Positions 45,140 through 54,096 of a stretch of 64,000 nt of DNA are shown piece after piece. A program made the translations under genes and the position numbers. The stretch covers positions 3,140,001 through 3,204,000 of the forward strand of contig NZ_JABBPK010000001.1 in the NCBI RefSeq assembly GCF_012933555.1, given 5' to 3'. Source of the DNA: Niallia alba. GTDB taxonomy: Bacteria > Bacillota > Bacilli > Bacillales > Cytobacillaceae. The first letter of the stretch is position 1. Every line of letters starts with the position of its first letter. Below the pieces are notes generated by a model that saw nothing but the letters and a program-made list of their open reading frames with translations, had not been told where the DNA came from and searched no databases.

Positions 45140-45976
45140 ATGAACAAACTTGCTATTATCGGTGCTGGTTCTATGAGCGAGGCCTTAATTTCTGGAATTG
45201 TTTCCAGTAAGATGTGTGAGACAACCGATATTACCGTTACAAATCGTGGCAATGAGAACAGACTTATCGAATTACAGGAGCGCTATGGAATTAATTACTC
45301 TTTCGATTTAGAAAAAGTGATTGGAAATGCAGATGTTATCATTCTCGCAATGAAACCGAAAGATGTAAGAGAGGCTACTCTTCAATGGAAAGATTATTTA
45401 TCTGAACGTACCCTCCTAATCTCTGTTCTTGCTGGCGTTAGTATGGACAGCCTGCAACGCTTAATTGACCAAAAGGTTCCAATTGCACGTGCCATGCCAA
45501 ACACCTCTGCAATGGTTGGAAAATCAGCAACTGGGATTGCCTTCAACTCCTTTGTAGTAAATGAACAAAAACAATTCGTTTTAGATTTGTTTAAAACCGT
45601 TGGCTTAGTTACTGTTGTGGAAGAAGAGCAATTAGATGCGATTACTGGACTATCAGGAAGTGGGCCAGCTTATATTTATTATTTAGTAGAAGCAATGGAG
45701 AAAGGCGGACTGAAAATCGGACTGGATCGTGAAGTAGCTAACGAGTTGATTGTGCAAACATTAATTGGTGCAGCAGAAATGATTGCGGTATCTTCCAAAA
45801 GTCCACAGGAGCTTCGCAAGAATGTAACTAGTCCTGGTGGTACCACAGAAGCAGGACTCAGAATTTTAGAGCAATTTGATGTACAAAATGCCTTTATCTC
45901 TTGTATTGAAGAAGCGACTGCCCAATCAAAAAAGATGGGAAAAGCACTTACAGATGAACTTAAGCTGTCAAAATAA
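45140..45976 (+). CDS. proI: Pyrroline-5-carboxylate reductase ProI
   Basis: Last step of proline synthesis, reducing pyrroline-5-carboxylate with NAD(P)H. 278 residues from the ATG at 45140 after GGGGGAG. Rossmann front KLAIIGAGSMSEALISGI, AMKPKDV, VPIARAMPNTSAMVG and the signature SGSGPAYIYYLVEAMEKGG. The final helical domain has NVTSPGGTTEAGL. Controlled by the T-box just upstream. The longer frame from 45074 runs through the leader and is not real. Confidence 0.95.
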   Translation: MNKLAIIGAGSMSEALISGIVSSKMCETTDITVTNRGNENRLIELQERYGINYSFDLEKVIGNADVIILAMKPKDVREATLQWKDYLSERTLLISVLAGVSMDSLQRLIDQKVPIARAMPNTSAMVGKSATGIAFNSFVVNEQKQFVLDLFKTVGLVTVVEEEQLDAITGLSGSGPAYIYYLVEAMEKGGLKIGLDREVANELIVQTLIGAAEMIAVSSKSPQELRKNVTSPGGTTEAGLRILEQFDVQNAFISCIEEATAQSKKMGKALTDELKLSK

Positions 45977-45984
45977 AGAAGACT

Positions 45985-46065
45985 AACCATCAGTGGGGCT
46001 TTTCCTCAACCCAATGATGGTTAGTCACACTTAACAGACCTTTACGACCAGTTAAGAATAGATAA
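45985..46065 (+). repeat. Two-hairpin repeat, copy 5 (partial)
   Basis: CTAACCATCAGTGGGG faces CCAATGATGGTTAG, then CAGACCTTTACGACCAGTTAAG and GATAAA. The first stem extends to TAACCATC/GATGGTTA, showing that it is longer than in other copies. The second hairpin arm is mostly deleted. It follows the proI stop directly. Confidence 0.7.
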
Positions 46066-46066
46066 A

Positions 46067-46104
46067 AGGGATGCTGTCTCTTATTTTGACGACATCCTTT
46101 TTTA
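46067..46104 (+). terminator. Terminator between proI and rnz
   Basis: GGATG/CATCC and GTC/GAC pair in the same stem, flanked by AAAA and TTTTTT. It can act for proI and, in reverse, for rnz. Confidence 0.7.
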
Positions 46105-46109
46105 CTTGC

Positions 46110-47024
46110 TTAAATCTCAAACTCCGCCAAATCTTCTGCAATGTATGTATTAGGAAAAATAGCTCTTGCTTCCTGTAACAGTTGTTCTGTTAATGATTGA
46201 TCATATCTTGCGCTTATATGTGTTAGCAGGAGACAATCTACCTTTGCTTTTTTAGCTGTATCGGCAGCTTGTACTGTCGTAGAATGATAATATTCAGTGG
46301 CAATCGAACTTTCTTCTTTTGAAAACGTTGCTTCATGAACCAGTACTTTCGCTTCTTTTGCCAAAACCTCTGTGGCAGAACAGGTTCTTGTATCCCCTAA
46401 AATAGTTATTATTCTTCCTTTGATAGCAGTACCAAGAAACTCTTGGCTATTTATTATCGTACCATCATCAAGCGTGAGATTCTCCCCATCCTTTATTCTT
46501 TTATATATAGGACCGGGCTTGATTCCATATTGCAATAATTTATCTGTATTTAACTTTCCAGGACGGTCCTTTTCGATTATTCGATAGCCATAGCTTGTTA
46601 CGCCATGTTCAAGTATTTTTGCTTCCACGATAAAATCATCGTCTTCAAAAATAGTGCCTTCTTCAATCTCTACGATGTTTAAATCATATTTTAAATATGT
46701 TTGACTAACAGCAAGACTAACTCGAATATACTCGTGAATTCCTTTAGGTCCATAAACTGTTAGCGTGGTTTCTCCACCTTGGAAAGATCGGCTAGAAAGA
46801 AAACCTGGTAATCCATAGATATGATCTCCATGTAGATGGGTAATAAATATTTTATCAATTCTTCTTGGCTTAATATTTGTATATAGTATTTGATGCTGTG
46901 TTGCTTCCCCACAATCAAACAGCCAAATACTCCCCTTCTCTTCTAAAAGTTTTAAAGCAATCGCTGTAACATTTCTCGATTTTGCTGGAATACCTGCACC
47001 AGTTCCTAAAAATTGCAATTTCAT
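46110..47024 (-). CDS. rnz: Ribonuclease Z
   Basis: Endonuclease that trims the 3' end of tRNA precursors lacking CCA. 304 residues of the metallo-beta-lactamase fold with the zinc motif H63-L-H65-G-D67-H68 in [13 protein letters not shown]. Further ligands are in LGDTRTC (Asp), VHEATFS and [11 protein letters not shown] (His). The flexible arm that holds the tRNA is present near residues 150-180. Length is normal. Order proI-rnz-zwf is as in B. subtilis. Confidence 0.96.
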   Translation of the reverse strand: MKLQFLGTGAGIPAKSRNVTAIALKLLEEKGSIWLFDCGEATQHQILYTNIKPRRIDKIFITHLHGDHIYGLPGFLSSRSFQGGETTLTVYGPKGIHEYIRVSLAVSQTYLKYDLNIVEIEEGTIFEDDDFIVEAKILEHGVTSYGYRIIEKDRPGKLNTDKLLQYGIKPGPIYKRIKDGENLTLDDGTIINSQEFLGTAIKGRIITILGDTRTCSATEVLAKEAKVLVHEATFSKEESSIATEYYHSTTVQAADTAKKAKVDCLLLTHISARYDQSLTEQLLQEARAIFPNTYIAEDLAEFEI

Positions 47025-47474
47025 AAATGCATACTACTCCCTTTCTTTTTTCTACGTTGTTCCTCATCCCACTGTATAAATAAAACTCGTTCATTAAATA
47101 CTAATTCAGAATAGATGTCTTAAGTATACTTTAATGCTGCGCGTTTATCCAAATTACTAAATCATTTAACTAGTAACTTTTGCTAATATATTGTAATATC
47201 ATGTTGGATGAATGAAAAAATTCTGCTGTAAATACAAATAGTAAAAATATTTGCAAAAATTACAAACAAATGTGTTGCCATATCCTTAAGAAAAAGATAA
47301 AATTTTATAACTGTATAGGTACATGTATTATTTAGGCTGTCTTCTAAAAAATTTATTGGAAAAAACCTAGCGACAATCTATACAAAAACAGTCATTATTT
47401 AAGATAAATGCACCTTTGTAAAACAGCAATTTAATAATTTTCATACATATATAAATGAAATGAGGTACAAGAAA
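47025..47474. other. Intergenic region between rnz and zwf
   Basis: About 450 bases without a gene. It holds a promoter-like pair (47275-47303) for zwf. At 47335-47400 AGGCTGTCTTCTAAAAAA resembles a worn edge of the short hairpin repeat. Otherwise it is AT-rich with nothing I can name. Confidence 0.6.
47275..47303 (+). promoter_or_regulatory. Candidate sigma-A promoter of zwf
   Basis: TTGCCA (47275-47280) and TAAAAT (47298-47303) with 17-base spacing. It would give a leader of about 165 bases before zwf. Confidence 0.4.
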
Positions 47475-48980
47475 GTGAATGAAAAACAAACATCAAATGC
47501 ACTTATTATGATCTTCGGAGCTACAGGAGATTTAGCCAATAGAAAGCTTTTCCCATCTCTTTATCGATTGTATAAAAAAGGTAAATTAGCAAATTTCGCC
47601 GTAGTAGGTGTAGGAAGAAGAACATTAACGCAAGAACAGTTTAAACAAAATGTTGTTAATTCTGTTTCTGAAGCAATTGCAAGTTCTAAAAATGATGACC
47701 TAGAGACATTCGCTTCTTATTTTTGCTATCATTCTCATGATGTTACAGATTCAAGCTCTTATGCAGAGCTGAAAAACATCGCAGATGATTTGGATGTAAA
47801 ATATAGCTTAAATGGCAACCGCGTATTTTACTTAGCAATGGCACCAGAATTCTTTGGCCCAATTGCGATTCATCTAAATCAAGATGGATTAACAGATGTG
47901 AAAGGCTATAAACGCCTTATCATCGAAAAACCATTTGGTCATGATTTAGAATCAGCCAAAGAACTTAACGAGCAAATTCGAACTGCATTTTCTGAGGATG
48001 AAGTATACCGTATTGATCATTACTTAGGAAAAGCGATGGTGCAAAATATTGAAACTATCCGTTTTTCTAATGCAATTTTTGAAAACCTGTGGAACAACCG
48101 TTACATCAGCAATATTCAAGTAACTTCAAGTGAAGTACTTGGAGTAGAAGAACGTGGAAGATATTATGAAACAAGTGGCGCTCTTCGTGATATGGTTCAA
48201 AACCATATGTTACAAATGGTTGCACTGCTTGCAATGGAACCACCAATTAAACTTACTCCAGATGAAATTCGCTCAGAAAAGGTTAAAGTTTTCCGCGCGA
48301 TGCGTCCTGTCGAAGTAGATGAAGTAGATAAATACTTTGTAAGGGGACAATATGGTAAAGGTTTCGTTGAGGATTTAGATGTACCGAGCTACCGTGAAGA
48401 ACAAATGGTTAATCCTAACTCCAACACAGAAACTTTTGTCGCTGGTAAAGTAATGATTGATAACTTCCGTTGGGCTGGTGTTCCATTCTATATCCGAACA
48501 GGAAAAAGATTAGAAAGCAAGTCGACAAAAATCGTTGTACAATTTAAAGACATTCCAATGAATTTATACAATCGTCCTGATCAAGAAATTACGCCAAACC
48601 TTCTTGTCATCCATATTCAACCAGAGGAAGGTATTACATTGCATTTAAATGCTAAAAAAGCAGGACAAAACATGGAAGCAACACCAATTAAGCTTAGCTA
48701 TGCAAATACAGGAATTGCAGGAATAAATACTCCAGAAGCTTATGAAAAACTAATTGATGATAGCCTTCATGGCGATGCAACTAACTTTACGCATTGGGAT
48801 GAAGTAGCCTTATCTTGGAGCTATGTCGATAAAATTTCACAGGCTTGGGAACAAAATCCTGCTACTCAATTTCCTAATTATGCTTCAGGTACAATGGGAC
48901 CACAAGAAGCAGATGAATTATTAGAAAAAGACGGTTTCTTCTGGTGGCCAGTAAATCAATTTGAAGTAGATGTTTGCTAA
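47475..48980 (+). CDS. zwf: Glucose-6-phosphate 1-dehydrogenase
   Basis: First enzyme of the oxidative pentose phosphate pathway, making NADPH and 6-phosphogluconolactone. From the GTG at 47475 (GAGGT eight bases before; an ATG at 47460 overlaps that site) it has 501 residues. The cofactor loop is FGATGDLANRK and the active site RIDHYLGKAMVQN with its catalytic His, with EKPFGHD ahead. Length is normal. Read away from rnz; ends in a strong terminator. Works with gndA at 50.6 kb. Confidence 0.96.
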   Translation: MNEKQTSNALIMIFGATGDLANRKLFPSLYRLYKKGKLANFAVVGVGRRTLTQEQFKQNVVNSVSEAIASSKNDDLETFASYFCYHSHDVTDSSSYAELKNIADDLDVKYSLNGNRVFYLAMAPEFFGPIAIHLNQDGLTDVKGYKRLIIEKPFGHDLESAKELNEQIRTAFSEDEVYRIDHYLGKAMVQNIETIRFSNAIFENLWNNRYISNIQVTSSEVLGVEERGRYYETSGALRDMVQNHMLQMVALLAMEPPIKLTPDEIRSEKVKVFRAMRPVEVDEVDKYFVRGQYGKGFVEDLDVPSYREEQMVNPNSNTETFVAGKVMIDNFRWAGVPFYIRTGKRLESKSTKIVVQFKDIPMNLYNRPDQEITPNLLVIHIQPEEGITLHLNAKKAGQNMEATPIKLSYANTGIAGINTPEAYEKLIDDSLHGDATNFTHWDEVALSWSYVDKISQAWEQNPATQFPNYASGTMGPQEADELLEKDGFFWWPVNQFEVDVC

Positions 48981-49001
48981 TCCTATACTTCAAGTAAACC
49001 T

Positions 49002-49037
49002 AAAAAACGTGAATCCATTTGTATTCACGTTTTTTCT
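49002..49037 (+). terminator. zwf terminator
   Basis: AAAACGTGAAT and ATTCACGTTTT form a perfect 11-bp stem with a 7-8 base loop and a T tail. Confidence 0.88.
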
Positions 49038-49071
49038 TTCGTGATTATAATTCTATTCTAAGGAGTTCCAA

Positions 49072-50184
49072 ATGAATAAAATCAAATTAATTTTTTCTAT
49101 CATTCTCGTATTCATTTTATATAATCTACTAGTTTTTTACTTAGGATGGAATGGTTATGTTTGGCTTAAATCATTAAACTTATTAACATATCCATCTATT
49201 TATATCGGAGTTGTTATCCTTTTTTCCTACGCATATATTATCAGCCATTTCCTTAAGTCAATCTCCATATTTAAAATACTTGGCGCTTATTGGCTTGCTA
49301 TTTTTGAATATGGTATCTTACTATTTCCAATTGCTAATTTAGGATGGCTTCTATTAAACATATCTATTCCGTCTGAAGATACAACAAAAATTGTAGGAAG
49401 CATCGCAGCAGGAATTCTTCTCCTTTTACTTATTTACGGCACATACAATGCTTATTCCCCTGTTATTAGAACTTATAAACTTACAGTAGATAAAAAACAG
49501 GCTCATAGAGACACTCTGAGGATCGCTATGGCTTCTGATATGCACTTTGGCACTTTATCAGGGAAAAGTCATCTAAAACGTCTAGTAACGAAAATAAACG
49601 GCTTACAGCCTGATTTGATTCTTTTACCAGGGGATATCATAGATGATGACCCTCTTCCTTTTCTGAAAAAGAACATGGGTGAACAATTAAAGCAATTACA
49701 AGCTCCTCTAGGTATTTATGGTGTGTTAGGTAATCATGAATATTACGGCAAAATGATTCCTACTTTTTTAAAGGAAATGAACCGTATCGGTATTCAAATC
49801 CTAATGGATGAAAAAGTAACCATTGACGAAACCATTCGATTAATTGGTCGTAAAGATAAAACCGACAAGGAAAGACTTTCCATTCCGATGCTCCTTGAGA
49901 ATGAAAATAACCACTTACCAATTATCATGATGGATCACCAGCCAGATGAACTAGAAGCTGCAATGAACGATGGTATCGATGTCATTCTATCAGGACATAC
50001 ACATCGTGGCCAAATGGCACCGAACCATCTGATTACAAAACGAGTCTTTGAATTAGACTGGGGCTACAAGAAAAAGAAGCAACTTCATGCGATTGTGTCC
50101 TCTGGATTTGGATTTTGGGGACCACCGATTAGAATTGGTAGTAGATCCGAAGTTGTTTATATTGAAATAATTTTTAAGGGATAA
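49072..50184 (+). CDS. Membrane-anchored metallophosphoesterase
   Basis: 370 residues. Four hydrophobic segments occupy the first 130 (start MNKIKLIFSIILVFILYNLL). A calcineurin-like phosphoesterase domain follows with MASDMHFG, LPGDIIDDD, GNHEYY, MMDHQP and LSGHTHRGQ, a complete two-metal set. Similar to YkuE/YaeI-type enzymes acting on UDP-diacylglucosamine-like or other membrane substrates; the substrate here is not known. RBS AAGGAG precedes the ATG. Confidence 0.88.
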   Translation: MNKIKLIFSIILVFILYNLLVFYLGWNGYVWLKSLNLLTYPSIYIGVVILFSYAYIISHFLKSISIFKILGAYWLAIFEYGILLFPIANLGWLLLNISIPSEDTTKIVGSIAAGILLLLLIYGTYNAYSPVIRTYKLTVDKKQAHRDTLRIAMASDMHFGTLSGKSHLKRLVTKINGLQPDLILLPGDIIDDDPLPFLKKNMGEQLKQLQAPLGIYGVLGNHEYYGKMIPTFLKEMNRIGIQILMDEKVTIDETIRLIGRKDKTDKERLSIPMLLENENNHLPIIMMDHQPDELEAAMNDGIDVILSGHTHRGQMAPNHLITKRVFELDWGYKKKKQLHAIVSSGFGFWGPPIRIGSRSEVVYIEIIFKG

Positions 50185-50237
50185 ATTTTTTCACCATTCA
50201 CTAGTTTATTTTTGTGAAAAAATAATTTGTTTGATTG

Positions 50238-50270
50238 ATGTGCTGCTGAGTATAGTAGCACATTTTTTAT
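50238..50270 (+). terminator. Terminator of metallophosphoesterase gene
   Basis: ATGTGCT and AGCACAT pair around a 12-base loop, followed by TTTTTT. Confidence 0.75.
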
Positions 50271-50371
50271 TGATTGCTAATTATTTTCTAAGTATTTTAT
50301 TGGTAGATTTTTGGGGTGATGTAAAATCTTTGGGTACGTAAAATTTGTGTAAATTCTTTTTTTGTTTTATT

Positions 50372-50510
50372 TGATTAATGAACGCCTTTTTCACTGCTTT
50401 TCTCTTTCTTTTTGGTGTTCATCCAACTGATGAACGCCTTTTTTCCTACTTGCCTCTCTCTTTTTGGTTTTCATTCGACTGATAAACGCTTTTTTTACTG
50501 CATTCCTTTC
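50372..50510 (+). repeat. Second 52-bp tandem array (about 2.7 units)
   Basis: ATGAACG-type starts occur at 50378, 50430 and 50482, exactly 52 bases apart. The unit (ATGAACGCC, a T/C-rich middle, GGTGTTCAT) is the same kind as the array at 16328, but pairing between arms is weaker and the third unit has decayed. Confidence 0.8.
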
Positions 50511-50530
50511 TGCATCTCCGTATACAATCT

Positions 50531-50568
50531 AAAAAAGCACACCACAATCAAAATCGTGGTGTGCTTTA
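50531..50568 (-). terminator. gndA terminator
   Basis: AAAGCACACCAC and GTGGTGTGCTTT form a perfect 12-bp stem with a T run on the minus strand, ten bases after the gndA stop. Confidence 0.88.
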
Positions 50569-50577
50569 TAGCAATTC

Positions 50578-51990
50578 TTATTTTTCCATCCAGTTAGTAT
50601 GGAAAATTCCCTCTTTATCAAGACGCTCATATGTGTGTGCACCGAAGTAGTCACGTTGCGCTTGTAGTAGGTTTGCTGGTAATGTTGCTGTACGGTAGCT
50701 GTCGAAGTAAGCTAAAGCAGCTGCAAAGCTTGGTACAGGAATACCATTTAATACAGCACCAGAGATTACTTCACGTAATGCTGTTTGATAGTTTTCAGCA
50801 ATCTCACTGAAATATGGATCCAATAGAAGGTTTTTCAATTCTGGATCACGGTCATATGCATCTTTGATTTTTTGTAGGAATTGTGCACGAATAATGCAAC
50901 CACCACGGAAAATCATTGCGATTTCGCCATAGTTTAAATTCCAATCATATTCTTCAGATGCTTCTCTCATTTGCGCGAAACCTTGTGCATAAGAAACAAT
51001 TTTGCTTAAGTATAGTGCTTTACGTACAGATTCGATAAATGCTGCTTTATCACCTGTAAATGGTTTAATTTCTGGACCTGAAAGTACTTTACTTGCTTTT
51101 ACACGTTCGTCTTTCATTGCAGAAATGAAGCGAGCAAATACAGATTCCGTAATCATTGGAAGTGGAACACCTAAGTCTAAAGCACTTTGGCTTGTCCATT
51201 TACCAGTTCCTTTTTGTCCAGCAGTATCTAAGATTAGATCTACTAAAGGTTTACCAGTTTCATCATCTACTTTTGTGAAAATATCTGCAGTGATTTCAAT
51301 TAGGTAGCTATCTAGCTCGCCTTTATTCCATTCTGCGAATACTTCATGAAGTTCTTGTGCTTCTAATCCTAATACATGCTTCATAATAAAGTATGCTTCA
51401 CAGATTAATTGCATATCTCCATATTCTATTCCATTGTGAACCATTTTTACATAATGGCCAGCACCATCTGGACCGATATACGTAGTACAAGGCTCATCAT
51501 TAACTTTTGCTGAGATATCACGGAAAATAGGTGCAACTAATTCATATGCTTCTTTTTGCCCACCAGGCATGATAGAAGGACCTTTTAAAGCGCCTTCTTC
51601 CCCACCAGAAACGCCTGTACCAATAAAGTGAATACCAAGTTCACTTAATTCTTTGTTACGTCTTTGCGTATCTTTAAAGAATGTGTTACCGCCATCAATA
51701 ACAATATCCCCTTTATCTAATAAAGGCTTTAATTGTTCGATTGTAGCATCAGTAGCAGGACCAGCTTTAACCATTAACATAATTTTACGTGGAACTTCTA
51801 AAGATTGTACAAATTCTTCTAATGTATATGTTCCAACGACATTCTTACCTTCTGTTTCTTTAAGCATTTCTTCTGTTTTTTCTTTTGAACGGTTGAAAAC
51901 GGAAACAGTATAACCTCTGCTTTCGATGTTCATCGCAAGGTTTTTACCCATAACCGCTAAACCGATTACACCAAATTGCTGTTTTGTCAT
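50578..51990 (-). CDS. gndA: 6-phosphogluconate dehydrogenase (decarboxylating)
   Basis: Produces ribulose-5-phosphate, CO2 and NADPH. 470 residues, normal length. It has the cofactor loop [13 protein letters not shown] at the start, [18 protein letters not shown] in the substrate site and the catalytic Lys/Asn segment [15 protein letters not shown]. Long helical C-terminal domain ends with GRTLPANLL-like sequence ([25 protein letters not shown] in part). Convergent with the metallophosphoesterase gene. Confidence 0.97.
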   Translation of the reverse strand: MTKQQFGVIGLAVMGKNLAMNIESRGYTVSVFNRSKEKTEEMLKETEGKNVVGTYTLEEFVQSLEVPRKIMLMVKAGPATDATIEQLKPLLDKGDIVIDGGNTFFKDTQRRNKELSELGIHFIGTGVSGGEEGALKGPSIMPGGQKEAYELVAPIFRDISAKVNDEPCTTYIGPDGAGHYVKMVHNGIEYGDMQLICEAYFIMKHVLGLEAQELHEVFAEWNKGELDSYLIEITADIFTKVDDETGKPLVDLILDTAGQKGTGKWTSQSALDLGVPLPMITESVFARFISAMKDERVKASKVLSGPEIKPFTGDKAAFIESVRKALYLSKIVSYAQGFAQMREASEEYDWNLNYGEIAMIFRGGCIIRAQFLQKIKDAYDRDPELKNLLLDPYFSEIAENYQTALREVISGAVLNGIPVPSFAAALAYFDSYRTATLPANLLQAQRDYFGAHTYERLDKEGIFHTNWMEK

Positions 51991-52132
51991 TTTTTCCTAA
52001 CGTCCCTTCTAAACTATGTATCCTTATAGTAGAATTCACTTAACTTTAGCAAGATTTTTTAAGTTATGCAACTAAAATGCAACTACTTTTCTCGTTTATT
52101 TCAAAAAAAATTTTTCAACATACTTAACTAGA

Positions 52133-53398
52133 CTAAAATTTCTTTCCTTGCAAAAAATCTTTATTAAAACTAGTCATGGTACCAATGTCTTCTTCCTTTT
52201 TTGAAATATTATTTCTTTCAGACGCCGGCTCAATAATAGATGAACCATATTTCTCTTTCAGCTTATCAATAGCTGTCCATAACGATTCCTTCTCTGCATC
52301 TTTTTCAAAGGAAAAGAGATCAAGTTGTTTTACTACAATATTATTATCAATTAAATCTCCTGCTGTTACGCCGAGTAAGCGAACAGGATTTCCATCCCAA
52401 GCGGACTGAAAAATCTCTTTACTAAATTGGAGTATCTCTTCCTCTGTCTTAATCGGATTTGCTAATTTTTTACTTTTGGAATAATTTTTGCGATTTCCAT
52501 AACGTATCGTTACCGCTAGATGATTAGCATGCACATGCTTTCTTTTCATACGCGTAGCAACTTTATTTGCTAGAGTTGCCAAGACTTGAAATAATTCTTG
52601 TTGATTCTTTACATCCCGAGGCAAAGTAGTGGAATTCCCAATGCTTTTAAATTCATTAGCTGCTTCTGGATCAACAGGCCGATTATCTTCTCCATTGGCT
52701 CTTTCCTTTAAACGGATTCCATTAATACCTAAGGCTCCTTTAAGTCCAATAGATGAAGCCATTGCCAAATCTTTAATTGTTTCGATGCCAATCGCTCTTA
52801 GTTTTTCCCCTGTTTTTTTTCCTATACCATGCATTTCTTCTACTTGCATCGGCCAAAGTATATTGGGAATATCTCGCTTTCTTAAAATCGTGATTCCCAT
52901 CGGCTTTTTCAAATCAGATGCCGTTTTAGCAAGAAATTTATTAGGCGCAATCCCAATACTGCATGGTAAATCTAAACGCTCATAAATTCGCTTCTGAATT
53001 GTTTTTGCGATGTATATTGGAGTTCCTAAGTCATGACTATTCGTAATATCTACATACCCTTCATCAATCGAAACAGGTTCGACAGTATCGGAAAATTCAT
53101 GGAGAATTTGAAACATCGCAAGGGATGCCGTCCGATAACGATCAAAATTTGGAGGCAAAACAATTAAATCCGGGCATTTCTTTTTCGCTTCCCATAAAGG
53201 CATTGTTGTTTTTACACCAAATTTTCTTGCTTCATAGCTGCAAGTGACGATAATACCTCTGCGTTCTTTTTCATTTCCCGCAATTGCCAGTGGCTTTCCC
53301 TTTAACTGTGGATCATAGGCCATTTCAACAGATGCATAAAAACTGTTCATATCTACGTGTAAGATAACTCGTCCTTTTTTTGGATAAAATTCCTTCAT
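52133..53398 (-). CDS. dinB: DNA polymerase IV (Y-family)
   Basis: Error-prone lesion-bypass polymerase, 421 residues, equivalent to B. subtilis YqjH/PolY1. Catalytic acids are in VILHVDMNSFYASVE (Asp16) and PVSIDEGYVDIT. HhH motifs lie near EEMHGIGKKTGEKLR, then the little-finger domain. A beta-clamp binding motif QLDLF sits close to the C-terminus, followed by a charged tail of about 60 residues. Order gndA-polY1-yqjE is as in B. subtilis. Confidence 0.95.
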   Translation of the reverse strand: MKEFYPKKGRVILHVDMNSFYASVEMAYDPQLKGKPLAIAGNEKERRGIIVTCSYEARKFGVKTTMPLWEAKKKCPDLIVLPPNFDRYRTASLAMFQILHEFSDTVEPVSIDEGYVDITNSHDLGTPIYIAKTIQKRIYERLDLPCSIGIAPNKFLAKTASDLKKPMGITILRKRDIPNILWPMQVEEMHGIGKKTGEKLRAIGIETIKDLAMASSIGLKGALGINGIRLKERANGEDNRPVDPEAANEFKSIGNSTTLPRDVKNQQELFQVLATLANKVATRMKRKHVHANHLAVTIRYGNRKNYSKSKKLANPIKTEEEILQFSKEIFQSAWDGNPVRLLGVTAGDLIDNNIVVKQLDLFSFEKDAEKESLWTAIDKLKEKYGSSIIEPASERNNISKKEEDIGTMTSFNKDFLQGKKF

Positions 53399-53470
53399 TT
53401 TGCCTTCACCAATTCTTTATGATCATTTGTAGACGCTTCTATTATATATTCCATATTTCCTACTTGTTGC

Positions 53471-53938
53471 TTATGCAGGCTGATTTTTCATATAGTCTTT
53501 AATTTCTTTTACTCCTTCAAGTGTTTCTAATAAGACATTTGGGTCTAGCATTAAAACCAAACGATTTTCTAAATTAAGAACTCCTGTAATATATTCTGTT
53601 TTCTGATATGCAGAAATGCCAACCTCTTTAATTACTTCTTCTTTTATATCGAGAATCTCTTTTGCATCGCTAACAATCATAGCAAATGAAATATCTTCTG
53701 TTCGCGCAACAATTAATTTATTATTTTCATTTTCTTCTGTTTTTTGATTGTATAAAACCATTTGTAAATCAATGACAGGAATAAGCTCCTCTCTTACTTT
53801 TCTTATTCCTCTCACAAAGGATGGTAATTGAGGAACAGGAGTAATCTGTTCTTCTTTCTCTATTGATATGACATAAGAAACATCTACGGAATATTCTCCG
53901 TTTGCCACTTTAAATATAACAACCTTCTTTTCTTCCAT
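53471..53938 (-). CDS. CheW-like chemotaxis coupling protein
   Basis: 155 residues comprising one CheW domain (KVVIFKVANGEYSVDVSYVI, VPQLPSFVRGIRKVREELIP, VIDLQMVL, ILDIKEEVI and GVLNLENRLVLMLDPN). CheW links receptors to the kinase CheA. It is outside any che operon; a receptor gene lies at 39.1 kb. It could be a second CheW paralogue. The gene starts with no partner within 70 bases on either side. Confidence 0.88.
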   Translation of the reverse strand: MEEKKVVIFKVANGEYSVDVSYVISIEKEEQITPVPQLPSFVRGIRKVREELIPVIDLQMVLYNQKTEENENNKLIVARTEDISFAMIVSDAKEILDIKEEVIKEVGISAYQKTEYITGVLNLENRLVLMLDPNVLLETLEGVKEIKDYMKNQPA

Positions 53939-54054
53939 TTATATTCCCCCAAAATTATATTTTACAGTAGTATTTTCCTATAAAATATTTTCCTCTGTTT
54001 TCTAGATAAATGCAAGCAAAAATAGAAACATTTGTTTGATATATACACAAAAAG

Positions 54055-54082
54055 GGTGCTTCCCTAAAAAGGAAACACTCCG
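54055..54082 (-). terminator. yqjE terminator
   Basis: Minus strand GTGTTTCC and GGGAAGCAC pair with one mismatch bulge, followed by CCTTTTTG. About 15 bases after the peptidase stop. Confidence 0.65.
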
Positions 54083-54096
54083 AGTCGAAAATATGA

